Shown here: positions 53,972-63,499 of the stretch, in pieces
Position numbering within the stretch: the first letter of the stretch is position 1
Layout of the letters: every line of letters begins with the position of its first letter
NCBI GenBank assembly: GCA_032622095.1
Contig: CP136066.1
Coordinates: 53,842,609-53,906,608, forward strand
From: Siphonodentalium dalli
Taxonomy: Eukaryota; Mollusca; Scaphopoda; Gadilida; Siphonodentaliidae
Length of the DNA: 64,000 nucleotides
Reading direction: 5' to 3'
The notes under the pieces: model-generated
What the model was told of the DNA's origin: nothing
Database searches by the model: none
The model's input: the letters and a program-made list of their open reading frames with translations, nothing else
Program-made: the position numbers and the translations under genes

Positions 53972-54815
53972 GTACTTTGCACTTTATCAATCCTGCGGAA
54001 TCTCATTACTGGAATACGTGGTGGTACAAGTTCTAAAAAATTATCACAAAAGTTGTCATCTGTCATAATACCAGGTATTTTTGGACCTGTTTGGGCTGAC
54101 ATATACCATCACTGATCCACACATTCATATTCCCATGAATTGTCCTTTTTGTGAGAAACCATGAAAATTGATGCCTTACGAAATCAAGCCTGAATTAAAT
54201 GTGTCTGACATTTGCAGGGTCTATGAAACACTAAGCCTACCTTTAAAAGTCTTCATGCAAACGGAACACATCCAACATAACATCACAAGACACATATGGT
54301 TGACGAAATCACAATACATCTAGACTTGACATTCAACAACATCAAACATCACATGCATCACATCGCATCACACGATCCGACAAACTGACGTGTAGACAAC
54401 GAGAGTGTGTATGTTGACCCAGGCAAACAAAAACACAAGTTGTTGCCTGACCATATCGAGAATGGATTGGTATAAATATAAACAATTTGTGATGTGTCAT
54501 TAACCAACTTCCCTATTGTCGATATGACATCTGTTTTGACACAATCATAACTATGGTGACATAGTTAGAAACAGAACCTATTTACTGTTATAAAAGGGGA
54601 ATTATGAATGCAGCATGCTATTTCTACATCCCTACACTATTGGGCAAATATATTTAAACAAGTGTGTCAAACTCTATTACAAACGAAGACTTAAGATATT
54701 ATTAAAAACATAATATTAAATGGGTAAAACATATAACAAAATATCACATAGACACATACCATTCTAGGGAAGCGTAGGTCAGATGTCATTACGCAGTTAC
54801 AGTACTTATACTTAA

Positions 54816-55198
54816 CCCTTTACCCAACAAACCGGCCAAAACCGGCCAAATAAAGCTGCAACAGCCTAAATTATCTTGGGTCTGTCTCAATAAAACCATA
54901 CAAATATGGATATCATTGGAACCGGCTCATTGACCACATTGTGATGGTTACAGTTATGCCCTGTGCCAATGCATTCTCTTATATATGCGAGTCGACCATA
55001 GGTCGCCTCGCATATATAAGAGAATGCATTGGCCTATTTTTTAACACTTTTTACCATTTTTTTCTTACATTCTTTAACAATTTTATAATTTTTAATGTGT
55101 TAAGCCAATGCATTCTCTTATATATGCGAGGCGACCTATGGTCGACTCGCATATATAAGAGAATGCATTGGCACAGGGCCGTTCTGTTGGGTAAAGGG
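54816..55198. mobile_element. piggyBac-like MITE family A in MED24 intron 5
   Basis: TTAA at 54812-54815 and 55199-55202; termini CCCTTTACCCAACA / TGTTGGGTAAAGGG; hairpins 54966-55032 and 55105-55171. Confidence 0.92.
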
Positions 55199-55562
55199 TT
55201 AATAGACATTCTTCTATGGCATGAAGAATAAACTAACAGCATATGCTGAACGATGTTACCTCTCTCATGGTAGAGATTCGAATGACAAAACACGGGAATT
55301 CCCTTATCTGTGATTGGCCAAGAGTTAATTAGTCTCTGACGTTTGATCTAGCGTTACATAAAAGACAGAAGCTAGAGAGAGCAGATAAGATATTGGGCGA
55401 AGATAGAAATGAGTGGGCGGCAAATAAGAACAGGTATTAAAAGTGGGAACAGGAATGGAGAATTGAATGGAATTGAACCAAGCACGCGAAATGGAATGAT
55501 TAAAGTGTGGCTTTGAAATGTATATTAGTGAGTTAGGTTTTATAACTGAGTTAGTATACATA

Positions 55563-55775
55563 CAGTAATGCCCTAAGTAATCGACTCCTTGAACACAGCA
55601 GAATTATGGGTAACTTTTCAGGATTTAGTCGGAAATATGGCTTGTTGCCATTCATCGAAAAGCTCTCGGGGAGAGCTTTCCGATAAATGTCAACAAGCCC
55701 TATTTCCGACTAAATCCTGAAAAGTTACCCATAATTCTGCTGTGTTCAAGGAGTCGATTACTTAGGGCATTACTG
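55563..55775. mobile_element. Tc1/mariner-like MITE (TA target), intact 213-bp copy
   Basis: TA at 55561-55562 and 55776-55777; ends CAGTAATGCCCTAAGTAATC / inverse; nearly perfect palindrome around GAAAGCTCTCGGGGAGAGC. Confidence 0.9.
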
Positions 55776-55862
55776 TATGTAGTATGTATTGTACAACATT
55801 AAAGGAATACACTATTTTGTATAAAATAGCACTGTCACATTTGTTGATTGGATTCTTTGAAG

Positions 55863-56022
55863 GATATCACAAATGACTCTGCCGGATGAAATCGTCCTTC
55901 AGGTGCCACATCTTCCGATATGTCCTACGATTAACTGTCTGGTGACGATAGAAGCCGTCATGAACCCGACTAGCACTGGACCGGTCTTCATAGATCAACT
56001 GCTGCTTATAGAAAAATTCATG
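55863..56022 (+). CDS. MED24: MED24 exon 6
   Basis: A 160-nt exon (GATTCTTTGAAG before, GTATGT after), phase 2 to 0. It encodes VPHLPICPTINCLVTIEAVM and NPTSTGPVFIDQLLLIEKF, in place of VILLEGTMNLTGETQSLVEQ and LTMVKRMQ. The acceptor TTTGAAG has a weak pyrimidine tract; phase and homology support it. Confidence 0.86.
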
Positions 56023-56191
56023 GTATGTAACATATTTTAATGTACCAAATGCATGCACACATCGGGATAGGAGCACAAGTTATAAAACTTTAATATTGCC
56101 CATCTCCTAATACAATCAAGTGATAAATACAAAAATAGACAATACCAGATCAGGGACCAGCCTAGAGGGCAACCAACATCACCATTCTATG

Positions 56192-56445
56192 CAAGCCTTG
56201 AAATAGGGTGTCTGTCATTTGCAGAATGAGGTCCCCAGGGGGTGAATTTAGTGATACTACCCCGCATAGTGGGCTAGCATCACCAAATTCACCCTCTGGG
56301 AACCTCATTGTGCTCATGTGTAAGCAGAATGAGGTCCCCAGAGGGTGAATTTGGTGATGCTAGCCCGCTATGCGGGGTAGCATCACTAAATTCACCCTGT
56401 GGGGACCTCATTCTGCAAACGACAGATACCCTATTTCAAGGCTTG
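56192..56445. mobile_element. hAT-like MITE (CAAGCCTTG family), intact 254-bp copy
   Basis: Perfect 8-bp duplication ATTCTATG (56184-56191, 56446-56453) around CAAGCCTTGAAATAGGGTG / inverse. Same size and layout as 9631-9884. Confidence 0.93.
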
Positions 56446-56871
56446 ATTCTATGATCCAATAATATTATTCAACACAAGAGCACAATTATAAAACCATTAT
56501 AATCAGCAAATATATATAAATATGCAGTTGGAACAGAGAGAGAGAGAGATATCATTTATTTCCGTGACATGTGTATACATAATACAAAATATAATAAGAA
56601 CAGTATACAGTAAACACCCGGCCTATAAGGCCTATATGTCACGCTTAATATAATATTTTCGCATACGTTTTCACGTAACGATTCCTGCTAAATCAAATTG
56701 CAAAATAAAAATTAAAAACATTCATGCTGATTCATTGTATATATGTGTGTTAACCATTACCATACCATTTGCATACTGGTATATGAGAGCGAAGTCATTT
56801 CTACCTGGGGAAAAATAGGGAGAAGTGTCACATTTTAGGGAGAAGATGTCTCCCAAGTCGGTCTATATTAA

Positions 56872-59288
56872 GTTCAGTCATCATGACTTCTCCCTGATAA
56901 CAGTCCATTTCTCCCTAATAACCAAACAGGGAGAAGTGATTTCTCCCAATCTGAAACCTCTAAGTTGGTCCCTGTACCAGATAGCATCATGACTTCTCCC
57001 TGATAACAGTCCATTTCTCCCTAATAACCAAACAAGGAGAAGTGATTTCTCCCAATCTGAAAACTCTAGGTTGGTCCCTGTACCAGATAGCATCATGACT
57101 TCTCCCTGATAACAGTCCATTTCTCCCTAATAACCAAACATGGAGAAGTGATTTCTCCCAATCTGAAAACTCTAGGTTGGTCCCTGTACCAGATAGCATC
57201 ATGACTTCTCCCTGATAACAGTCCATTTCTCCCTAATAACCAAACAGGGAGAAGTGATTTCTCCCAATCTGAAAACTCTAGGTTGGTCCCTGTACCAGAT
57301 AGCATCATGACTTCTCCCTGATAACAGTCCATTTCTCCCTAATAACCAAACGGGGAGAAGTAGGCTGGTCCCTGTACCAGATAGCATCATGACTTCTCCC
57401 TGATAACAGTCCATTTCTCCCTAATAACCAAACAGGGAGAAGTAGGCTGGTCCCTGTACCAGATAGCATCATGACTTCTCCCTGATAACAGTCCATTTCT
57501 CCCTAATAACCAAACGGGGAGAAGTAGGCTGGTCCCTGTACCAGATAGCATCATGACTTCTCCCTGATAACAGTCCATTTCTCCCTAATAACCAAACAGG
57601 GAGAAGTGACTTCTCCCAATCTGAAAACTCTAGGTTGGTCCCTGTACCAGATAGCATCATGACTTCTCCCTGATAACAGTCCATTTCTCCCTAATAACCA
57701 AACGGGGAGAAGTAGGCTGGTCCCTGTACCAGATAGCATCATGACTTCTCCCTGATAACAGTCCATTTCTCCCTAATAACCAAACGGGGAGAAGTAGGCT
57801 GGTCCCTGTACCAGATAGCATCATGACTTCTCCCTGATAACAGTCCATTTCTCCCTAATAACCAAACAGGGAGAAGTGACTTCTCCCAATCTGAAAACTC
57901 TAGGTTGGTCCCTGTACCAGATAGCATCATGACTTCTCCCTAATAACAGTCCATTTCTCCCTAATAACCAAACGGGGAGAAGTAGGCTGGTCCCTGTACC
58001 AGATAGCATCATGACTTCTCCCTGATAACAGTCCATTTCTCCCTAATAACCAAACAGGGAGAAGTGACTTCTCCCAATCTGAAAACTCTAGGTTGGTCCC
58101 TGTACCAGATAGCATCATGACTTCTCCCTGATAACAGTCCATTTCTCCCTAATAACCAAACGGGGAGAAGTAGGCTGGTCCCTGTACCAGATAGCATCAT
58201 GACTTCTCCCTGATAACAGTCCATTTCTCCCTAATAACCAAACGGGGAGAAGTAGGCTGGTCCCTGTACCAGATAGCATCATGACTTCTCCCTGATAACA
58301 GTCCATTTCTCCCTAATAACCAAACGGGGAGAAGTAGGCTGGTCCCTGTACCAGATAGCATCATGACTTCTCCCTGATAACAGTCCATTTCTCCCTAATA
58401 ACCAAACAGGGAGAAGTGACTTCTCCCAATCTGAAAACTCTAGGTTGGTCCCTGTACCAGATAGCATCATGACTTCTCCCTGATAACAGTCCATTTCTCC
58501 CTAATAACCAAACGGGGAGAAGTAGGCTGGTCCCTGTACCAGATAGCATCATGACTTCTCCCTGATAACAGTCCATTTCTCCCTAATAACCAAACAGGGA
58601 GAAGTGACTTCTCCCAATATGAAAACTCTAGGTTGGTCCCTGTACCAGATAGCATCATGACTTCTCCCTGATAACAGTCCATTTCTCCCTAATAACCAAA
58701 CGGGGAGAAGTAGGCTGGTCCCTGTACCAGATAGCATCATGACTTCTCCCTGATAACAGTCCATTTCTCCCTAATAACCAAACAGGGAGAAGTGACTTCT
58801 CCCAATCTGAAAACTCTAGGTTGGTCCCTGTACCAGATAGCATCATGACTTCTCCCTGATAACAGTCCATTTCTCCCTAATAACCAAACGGGGAGAAGTA
58901 GGCTGGTCCCTGTACCAGATAGCATCATGACTTCTCCCTGATAACAGTCCATTTCTCCCTAATAACCAAACAGGGAGAAGTGACTTCTCCCAATCTGAAA
59001 ACTCTAGGTTGGTCCCTGTACCAGATAGCATCATGACTTCTCCCTGATAACAGTCCATTTCTCCCTAATAACCAAACGGGGAGAAGTAGGCTGGTCCCTG
59101 TACCAGATAGCATCATGACTTCTCCCTGATAACAGTCCATTTCTCCCTAATAACCAAACGGGGAGAAGTAGGCTGGTCCCTGTACCAGATAGCATCATGA
59201 CTTCTCCCTGATAACAGTCCATTTCTCCCTAATAACCAAACAGGGAGAAGTGACTTCTCCCAATCTGAAAACTCTAGGTTGGTCCTTG
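56872..59288. repeat. 106/82-bp minisatellite, about 26 units
   Basis: Long unit (106 bp) holds GACTTCTCCCTGATAACAGT, CCATTTCTCCCTAATAACC, GGGAGAAGTGATTTCTCCC, CTCTAGGTTGGTCCCTG and TACCAGATAGCATCAT; the short unit (82 bp) lacks the 24-bp GATTTCTCCCAATC ... CTCTAG part. Units start at 56881, 56987, 57093, 57199, 57305, 57387 and so on to about 59195. After four leading long units, long and short units alternate in recurring blocks. Confidence 0.95.
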
Positions 59289-59328
59289 TACCAGATAGCA
59301 AGAAGTATTTGAAAAACAGTTGAACATA

Positions 59329-59520
59329 CAGTAATGCTCTAATTAATCGACTCCTTAACCACATCATAATTATGGGTAACTTTTCAGGATTTAGTTGGAA
59401 ATATGGCCTGTTGCCGAGAGCTTTCCGATGAATGGCAACAAGCCATATTTCCGACTAAATCCTGAAAAGTTACCCATAATTCTGCTGTGGTTAAGGAGTC
59501 GATTAATTAGAGCATTACTG
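59329..59520. mobile_element. Tc1/mariner-like MITE, CAGTAATGC family
   Basis: Left CAGTAATGCTCTAATTAATC after TA, right GATTAATTAGAGCATTACTG; the following TA is displaced. The palindrome has a shortened left inner arm. Confidence 0.85.
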
Positions 59521-59908
59521 ATGTACAGAGTGTGTGTGAGCTATATGATGTTAATTTTTAGAGAGCATTCAAAAATATTCTGCCAAGCACATGTTTACAT
59601 CAGATTAGCGACATGAAATTTGAGTCTGCTAATGTGGACATAGGGTATCAATTTATTCAGAATAATTATCAAGAGGCACATAGCAGTAATGTTTATCTCA
59701 ATTTTTCTAGATCCAATATTTTTCTAAATAAGTAAAATATATATCTCCTAGAAGTGTCTTGTCCACTGAACTATATGGTACGTTGCCTGGCATCCTGGTT
59801 TTATCAAATTTTGAGATCACGTGGTCCATGTATGATTAAGATGGGCCTATTCGAACGATCAATTGGAGATTTATATTTTGTACCATTTTCAACTCTGGGG
59901 TTTGTTAA

Positions 59909-60016
59909 CCCTTTCTACTTAGAATGTGATATACCATACAGTTTAGTGGGAAAGATATCTTTGATGGAGATATACTTTTAAAACTGGGTGGGAGAATCCA
60001 TTTAGTATAGAAAGGG
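59909..60016. mobile_element. MITE family D, 108 bp, next to MED24 exon 7
   Basis: TTAA at 59905-59908 and 60017-60020; ends CCCTTTCTACTTAG / AGTATAGAAAGGG. It ends 34 bp before the exon 7 acceptor. Confidence 0.82.
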
Positions 60017-60050
60017 TTAATAAGGATCGTTTTCTATAATTTTTTTTCAG

Positions 60051-60164
60051 AAAATAGAGAGGCATAAAGTATTATGTGAGGTTCTACGAGCGTGCTTCAT
60101 GGGGATGAGCGATTCTAGTGGAAGTCCAGAGGAACTTAAATGGGTCGCCTTCACATTCTTCAAG
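60051..60164 (+). CDS. MED24: MED24 exon 7
   Basis: A 114-nt exon (TTTTTTTTCAG before, GTACAC after), phase 0 to 0. It codes VLCEVLRACFMGMSDSSGSP followed by EELKWVAFTFFK; vertebrates have VLEIWKACFVGLIESPEG and EELKWTAFTFLK. Strongest match of the gene. Confidence 0.96.
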
Positions 60165-60166
60165 GT

Positions 60167-60510
60167 ACACATGCTGTTATGGATGGTCTATCTCTTTGTA
60201 AACATGTGTTATAACCCCATAGAGAGCCCCACACGGATAGAAGGATCTATAACTGACTGTCGTCTGCTTGTGTCTGTGAGGGGCACCATATGGGTCTCTT
60301 TGTTACCGGGGTATAAAGATGGTTAATCTCTTTGTAAACATGTGTTATAACCCCATAGAGAGCCCCACACGGATAGGAGGATCTATAACTGACTGTCGTC
60401 TGCTTGTGTCTGTGAGGGGCACCATATGGGTCTCTTTGTTACCGGGGTATAAAGATGGTCTATCTCTTTGTAAACATGTGTTATATAATTACCGGGGTAT
60501 AAAATGTTAG
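60167..60510. repeat. 136-bp direct duplication, about 2.4 copies, after exon 7
   Basis: ATGGTCTATCTCTTTGTAAA, CCCCATAGAGAGCCCCACAC and GTTACCGGGGTATAAAGATG recur at 136-bp spacing (60183, 60319, 60455). The array starts within the donor-proximal intron, 19 bp past exon 7. Confidence 0.92.
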
Positions 60511-61169
60511 ATATGAATCAAAGACCCCTGTTTGGAAATGCTCCTATCGATTAATATTGATTACATTTTGAATATTTTATGGTCTAAAAATGTGTGATTG
60601 TTTAGCTAATGAACAAAAGTGGTTACTGTTTTTACTGAAATTTTATTGTGTAATTTTGTCACAAATAAACGATAATTAGACTCATTATCGCTTATAACTA
60701 TGGAATAAAACAATACAAACTAGAATGCACTCACTGGAGCTGCCTATACATGCGCCCATCACACATTTGGCATGTGTTGCGGTGTCTTACCAACAACAGT
60801 TTGAACCACGGGTGCTGGCCCCTCGTTTGAGAGAGATCGATAACAAAATTATAGATATCAAATCTCATTCATCCATCGCTGAAATAGTTGTGTGTATGGA
60901 CAGAATATCTCTGTTATCTCAAGTTGATCTATTAAACTAATGCTAGTCTCAGTAATACGTACGAGTTGTTTGACATATTTATAGAACAATATAGACATCG
61001 TTCATATAAAGGCCGTAAACACGATTGGTTGCCGATGATGCCATATTATACATATACCAATTGGGTTAAATTACTATTTTGACTAGAATGACATCAAGTG
61101 TGTATGCCATTGCACTTCAGTGGCAAAAACCATCAAAGTAAATTACAAATACCGACACAATTAAATAAA

Positions 61170-61625
61170 CGGAGTGGCTAAAGAGCGGTATACCCCTCTT
61201 TAGCACTGAGGGATACAGAACGGTATACCGCTCTTTAGCGATGAGGGCTAAAGAGCGGTATACGCTCTTTATAGCCGGACAATAAAGATAGTACAGTACA
61301 GGTGATAATGAAAGACCGTTCTTTATCGCGCCAGGACCATGTATAGCTAAATTGTGGTATAGACCGCCGGTGTACACCACTCTTGAGTGTATGACAGTTA
61401 CACCGTTCTTAGGCGTTTGTCACTAAATAGCAGTATACCGTTCTTTAGCGCCAATGCTGAAGAGCGGTATTTAGCATTTGGTACTATACCGCTCTTTAGC
61501 CCCAAACGCTAAAGAGCGGGATATCGTTCTTTATCGTGTCAGGCCCATATATAGCTAAAGAGCGGTATACCGCTCTTTAGCGTTTGGTACTAAAGAGCGG
61601 TATATCGCTCTTTAGCCACGGCCTT
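61170..61625. repeat. Cluster of AGAGCGGTATACCGCTCT palindromes
   Basis: At least six full or near-full copies of the palindrome CTAAAGAGCGGTATACCGCT + CTTTAG, plus half copies, in both irregular spacing and slightly varied form (TATATCGCT, TATACGCTC), in MED24 intron 7. Not a simple tandem repeat: spacers such as CGTTTGGTA and GTCAGGCCCATATA differ. Confidence 0.88.
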
Positions 61626-62646
61626 AAATAAAAGACATGCGGCCATTGGCTAGCCTTTGATTAATAGTGTGTCAATGAGAACATTCCATTAGCGACTGAT
61701 CTACAGTCTTCGGGAACTTATAATCAGAATGTCTATGAGAAAGCTTGTTTTCCCAGTTAATTAATAAGGCATTTTAATAATCTATGTTTCCACAATCACA
61801 TTTTTCAGTGCAATTGTTTTTCAATTGAACCACGCGCTCGACTATTTGGCCGGACATGATTTATATGCACCAGGATCTTTCGAAAATGTTTTAAACTTTC
61901 TAGAAATATGTTCGCACCTCACTGTCTCTGCGTAAAAAAAACGATTCCGTACGCATCTTTTAGACTTGATCTCAACTCATTTCCTCGAGTTTCAAGTTAC
62001 ATAAAATAGGCTTCTAATGGGCAGTACTATTGCCCACTTTTGTTTTCATGCAGTATATATATATATTTATAATAAAACAACACAAAGTTGTTGGCAGATG
62101 GAATGGTTTAGCCAGTCCGTGTAATACGAGTCTCAGCTGTCTGGACATCGACGCAATCATGTCTGGTGTTTTGCGCGCCCATGTAGCTCGTGATGTCCTG
62201 ATGTGCGTCGTGACGTCATGGCGTCTTGATCAGTTTCCAGAAAGAAATCATTCAATATTGTTAATTTATGAATTATTTATTACCAAAATAAAACCAGATG
62301 ACAATGCAAATTAAGTATATATGTGGATTTACATTACAATTGATGCAACCATTTCATATTTTGCGTGTCCATTATTTGCAGTATGTACTTCCGGTATGAC
62401 GTAACATGTTCGCGGAAGGACAGACAGACAAAGATCCGAACCGAAAACATTACTTGCGTCCAGCATGGACTGGCGCAAGTAACAATCAATGTGGGACATT
62501 TGATATTTGGAGCGTAGTTATGGGAACACCCTCATAATCTCTATCACTATATGGTATCACCTGAATGGTCTGTTCTAAAAATAGAACAATATAGTGTCCC
62601 ATTTAATCATCTCATTTTATAATAAAATATTTTTTGGAAAAGTTAA
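61626..62646. other. MED24 intron 7, unassigned
   Basis: AT-rich intron with a CGCAAGTAA inverted pair around 62450-62480 (ACTTGCGTCCAGC / CTGGCGCAAGT) and no recognised element ends or exon. Confidence 0.45.
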
Positions 62647-62858
62647 CCCTTTCATGATGGGAGCCGCGCTGGTGCACTATTAAGATTAAGAGTCTCCCAT
62701 ATGTAGCCTCGCATATATAAGAGAATACATTGGCCTAACAATATTGACCTTCACCTTGTAAACCAGTGCATTATCTTATGGGAGACTCGCATATATACGG
62801 GATTGCACTGGCACAGGATCCTTAATGCTGCACCAGCACAACTCTCGTCGTGAAAGGG
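62647..62858. mobile_element. TTAA-flanked MITE family B
   Basis: TTAA (62643-62646) then CCCTTTCATGATGGGAGC; right end CTCTCGTCGTGAAAGGG followed by TAAC. Diverged hairpins CGCATATATAAGAGAATACA and GCATATATACGGGATTGCAC inside. Confidence 0.78.
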
Positions 62859-63374
62859 TAACTTTTCCTAAAAGTTATCACTAATTCTGAGGCTTTCCTG
62901 AAGAATTGAAAAGTCGCTTGCCAAATAAATTTTTATTTTGCTATATGTGTATTATTTTGATGTAAACAGTATTTATTCCATATAATTCAAAAACAATACA
63001 TGGTACAAAATATGAAGCATGAATATTGGTTGTATGGAGGGGATCCGACATCAAGCATAAAGCTTATGGGGGTCGTGAATAAGCCCACACTGAGAATGAT
63101 GACATAATATTAGGTAATTGTGTTCATAATAATTTTAGAAAATCGTTGTTGGTATATATGTTACTCAGCTACTCACAGTTGGATTGATAGATATATCAAA
63201 ATGAGATTATTTTTTTTCATATGGTGTAATAGAAAGAAATTAATTGAAAATAGATTTAGTATTGTGGAACGAACTATAGATCTGTATAGACAAGAGTAGG
63301 CCTATTATTATTTTTGTTTTTGGCAAGCGGTGGTGGCAACCGTGCTCACATGACGTTTTGTCTTTTTATTTCAG

Positions 63375-63499
63375 CTGCCCATTATTCTGAGAAGGATACA
63401 GCAGATAAGTCCTGAGAACTTCCCCCAACAACTAGAGATGGGACTCGATGGATTTCTTGATGCTGTTTCACTAATGAACATAACCGATGCCAAAATGAA
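63375..63499 (+). CDS. MED24: MED24 exon 8
   Basis: A 125-nt exon (TTTATTTCAG before, GTAAGT after), phase 0 to 2. It encodes LPIILRRIQQISPENFPQQL and GLDGFLDAVSLMNITDAK, in place of IPQVLVKLKKYSHGDKDF and AFEFLLKLTPLLDKAD. The gene continues beyond the window. Confidence 0.88.

Larger units (their letters stand above)
56151..59288. mobile_element. hAT-like CAGGGACCAG element with amplified right end
   Basis: Termini CAGGGACCAGCCTAGAGGG / CTCTAGGTTGGTCCTTG, flanked by a perfect 8-bp duplication TACCAGAT (56143-56150 and 59289-59296). It contains a nested hAT-like MITE (56192-56445) and the 56872-59288 minisatellite, whose units include the element's right end plus the target copy. Confidence 0.86.
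47131..63499 (+). other. MED24: MED24 gene, N-terminal part, 8 coding exons, 3' end outside window
   Basis: Gene-level entry. Spliced exons give about 360 residues that follow vertebrate MED24 (about 990 residues) from its start: KAWRERWTDVQWGTQIKRL, FEQALVGASPNN, LQKALHWLLL, NRALLYIARHED, SPEELKWVAFTFFK. Family knowledge: MED24 (TRAP100) is a nuclear subunit of the Mediator tail, next to MED16 and MED23, that relays activator and nuclear-receptor signals to RNA polymerase II. The motif LHWLL in exon 4 is an LxxLL box also present in the vertebrate protein. All seven junctions have GT/AG ends and matching phases. Exon 3 lies in a 99-bp tandem array, so protein length is uncertain. Confidence 0.93.

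Noticed and set aside
8866-55231. Recurring small ORFs with YICESTIGRLAYIREC or YMRGDLWSTRIYKRMHW
   Set aside because: They are translations of the 67-bp hairpin core in either orientation, repeated at every copy.
56881-59367. About 26 overlapping 63-84 codon ORFs on the minus strand
   Set aside because: Each is the translation of one or two minisatellite units; no independent coding evidence.
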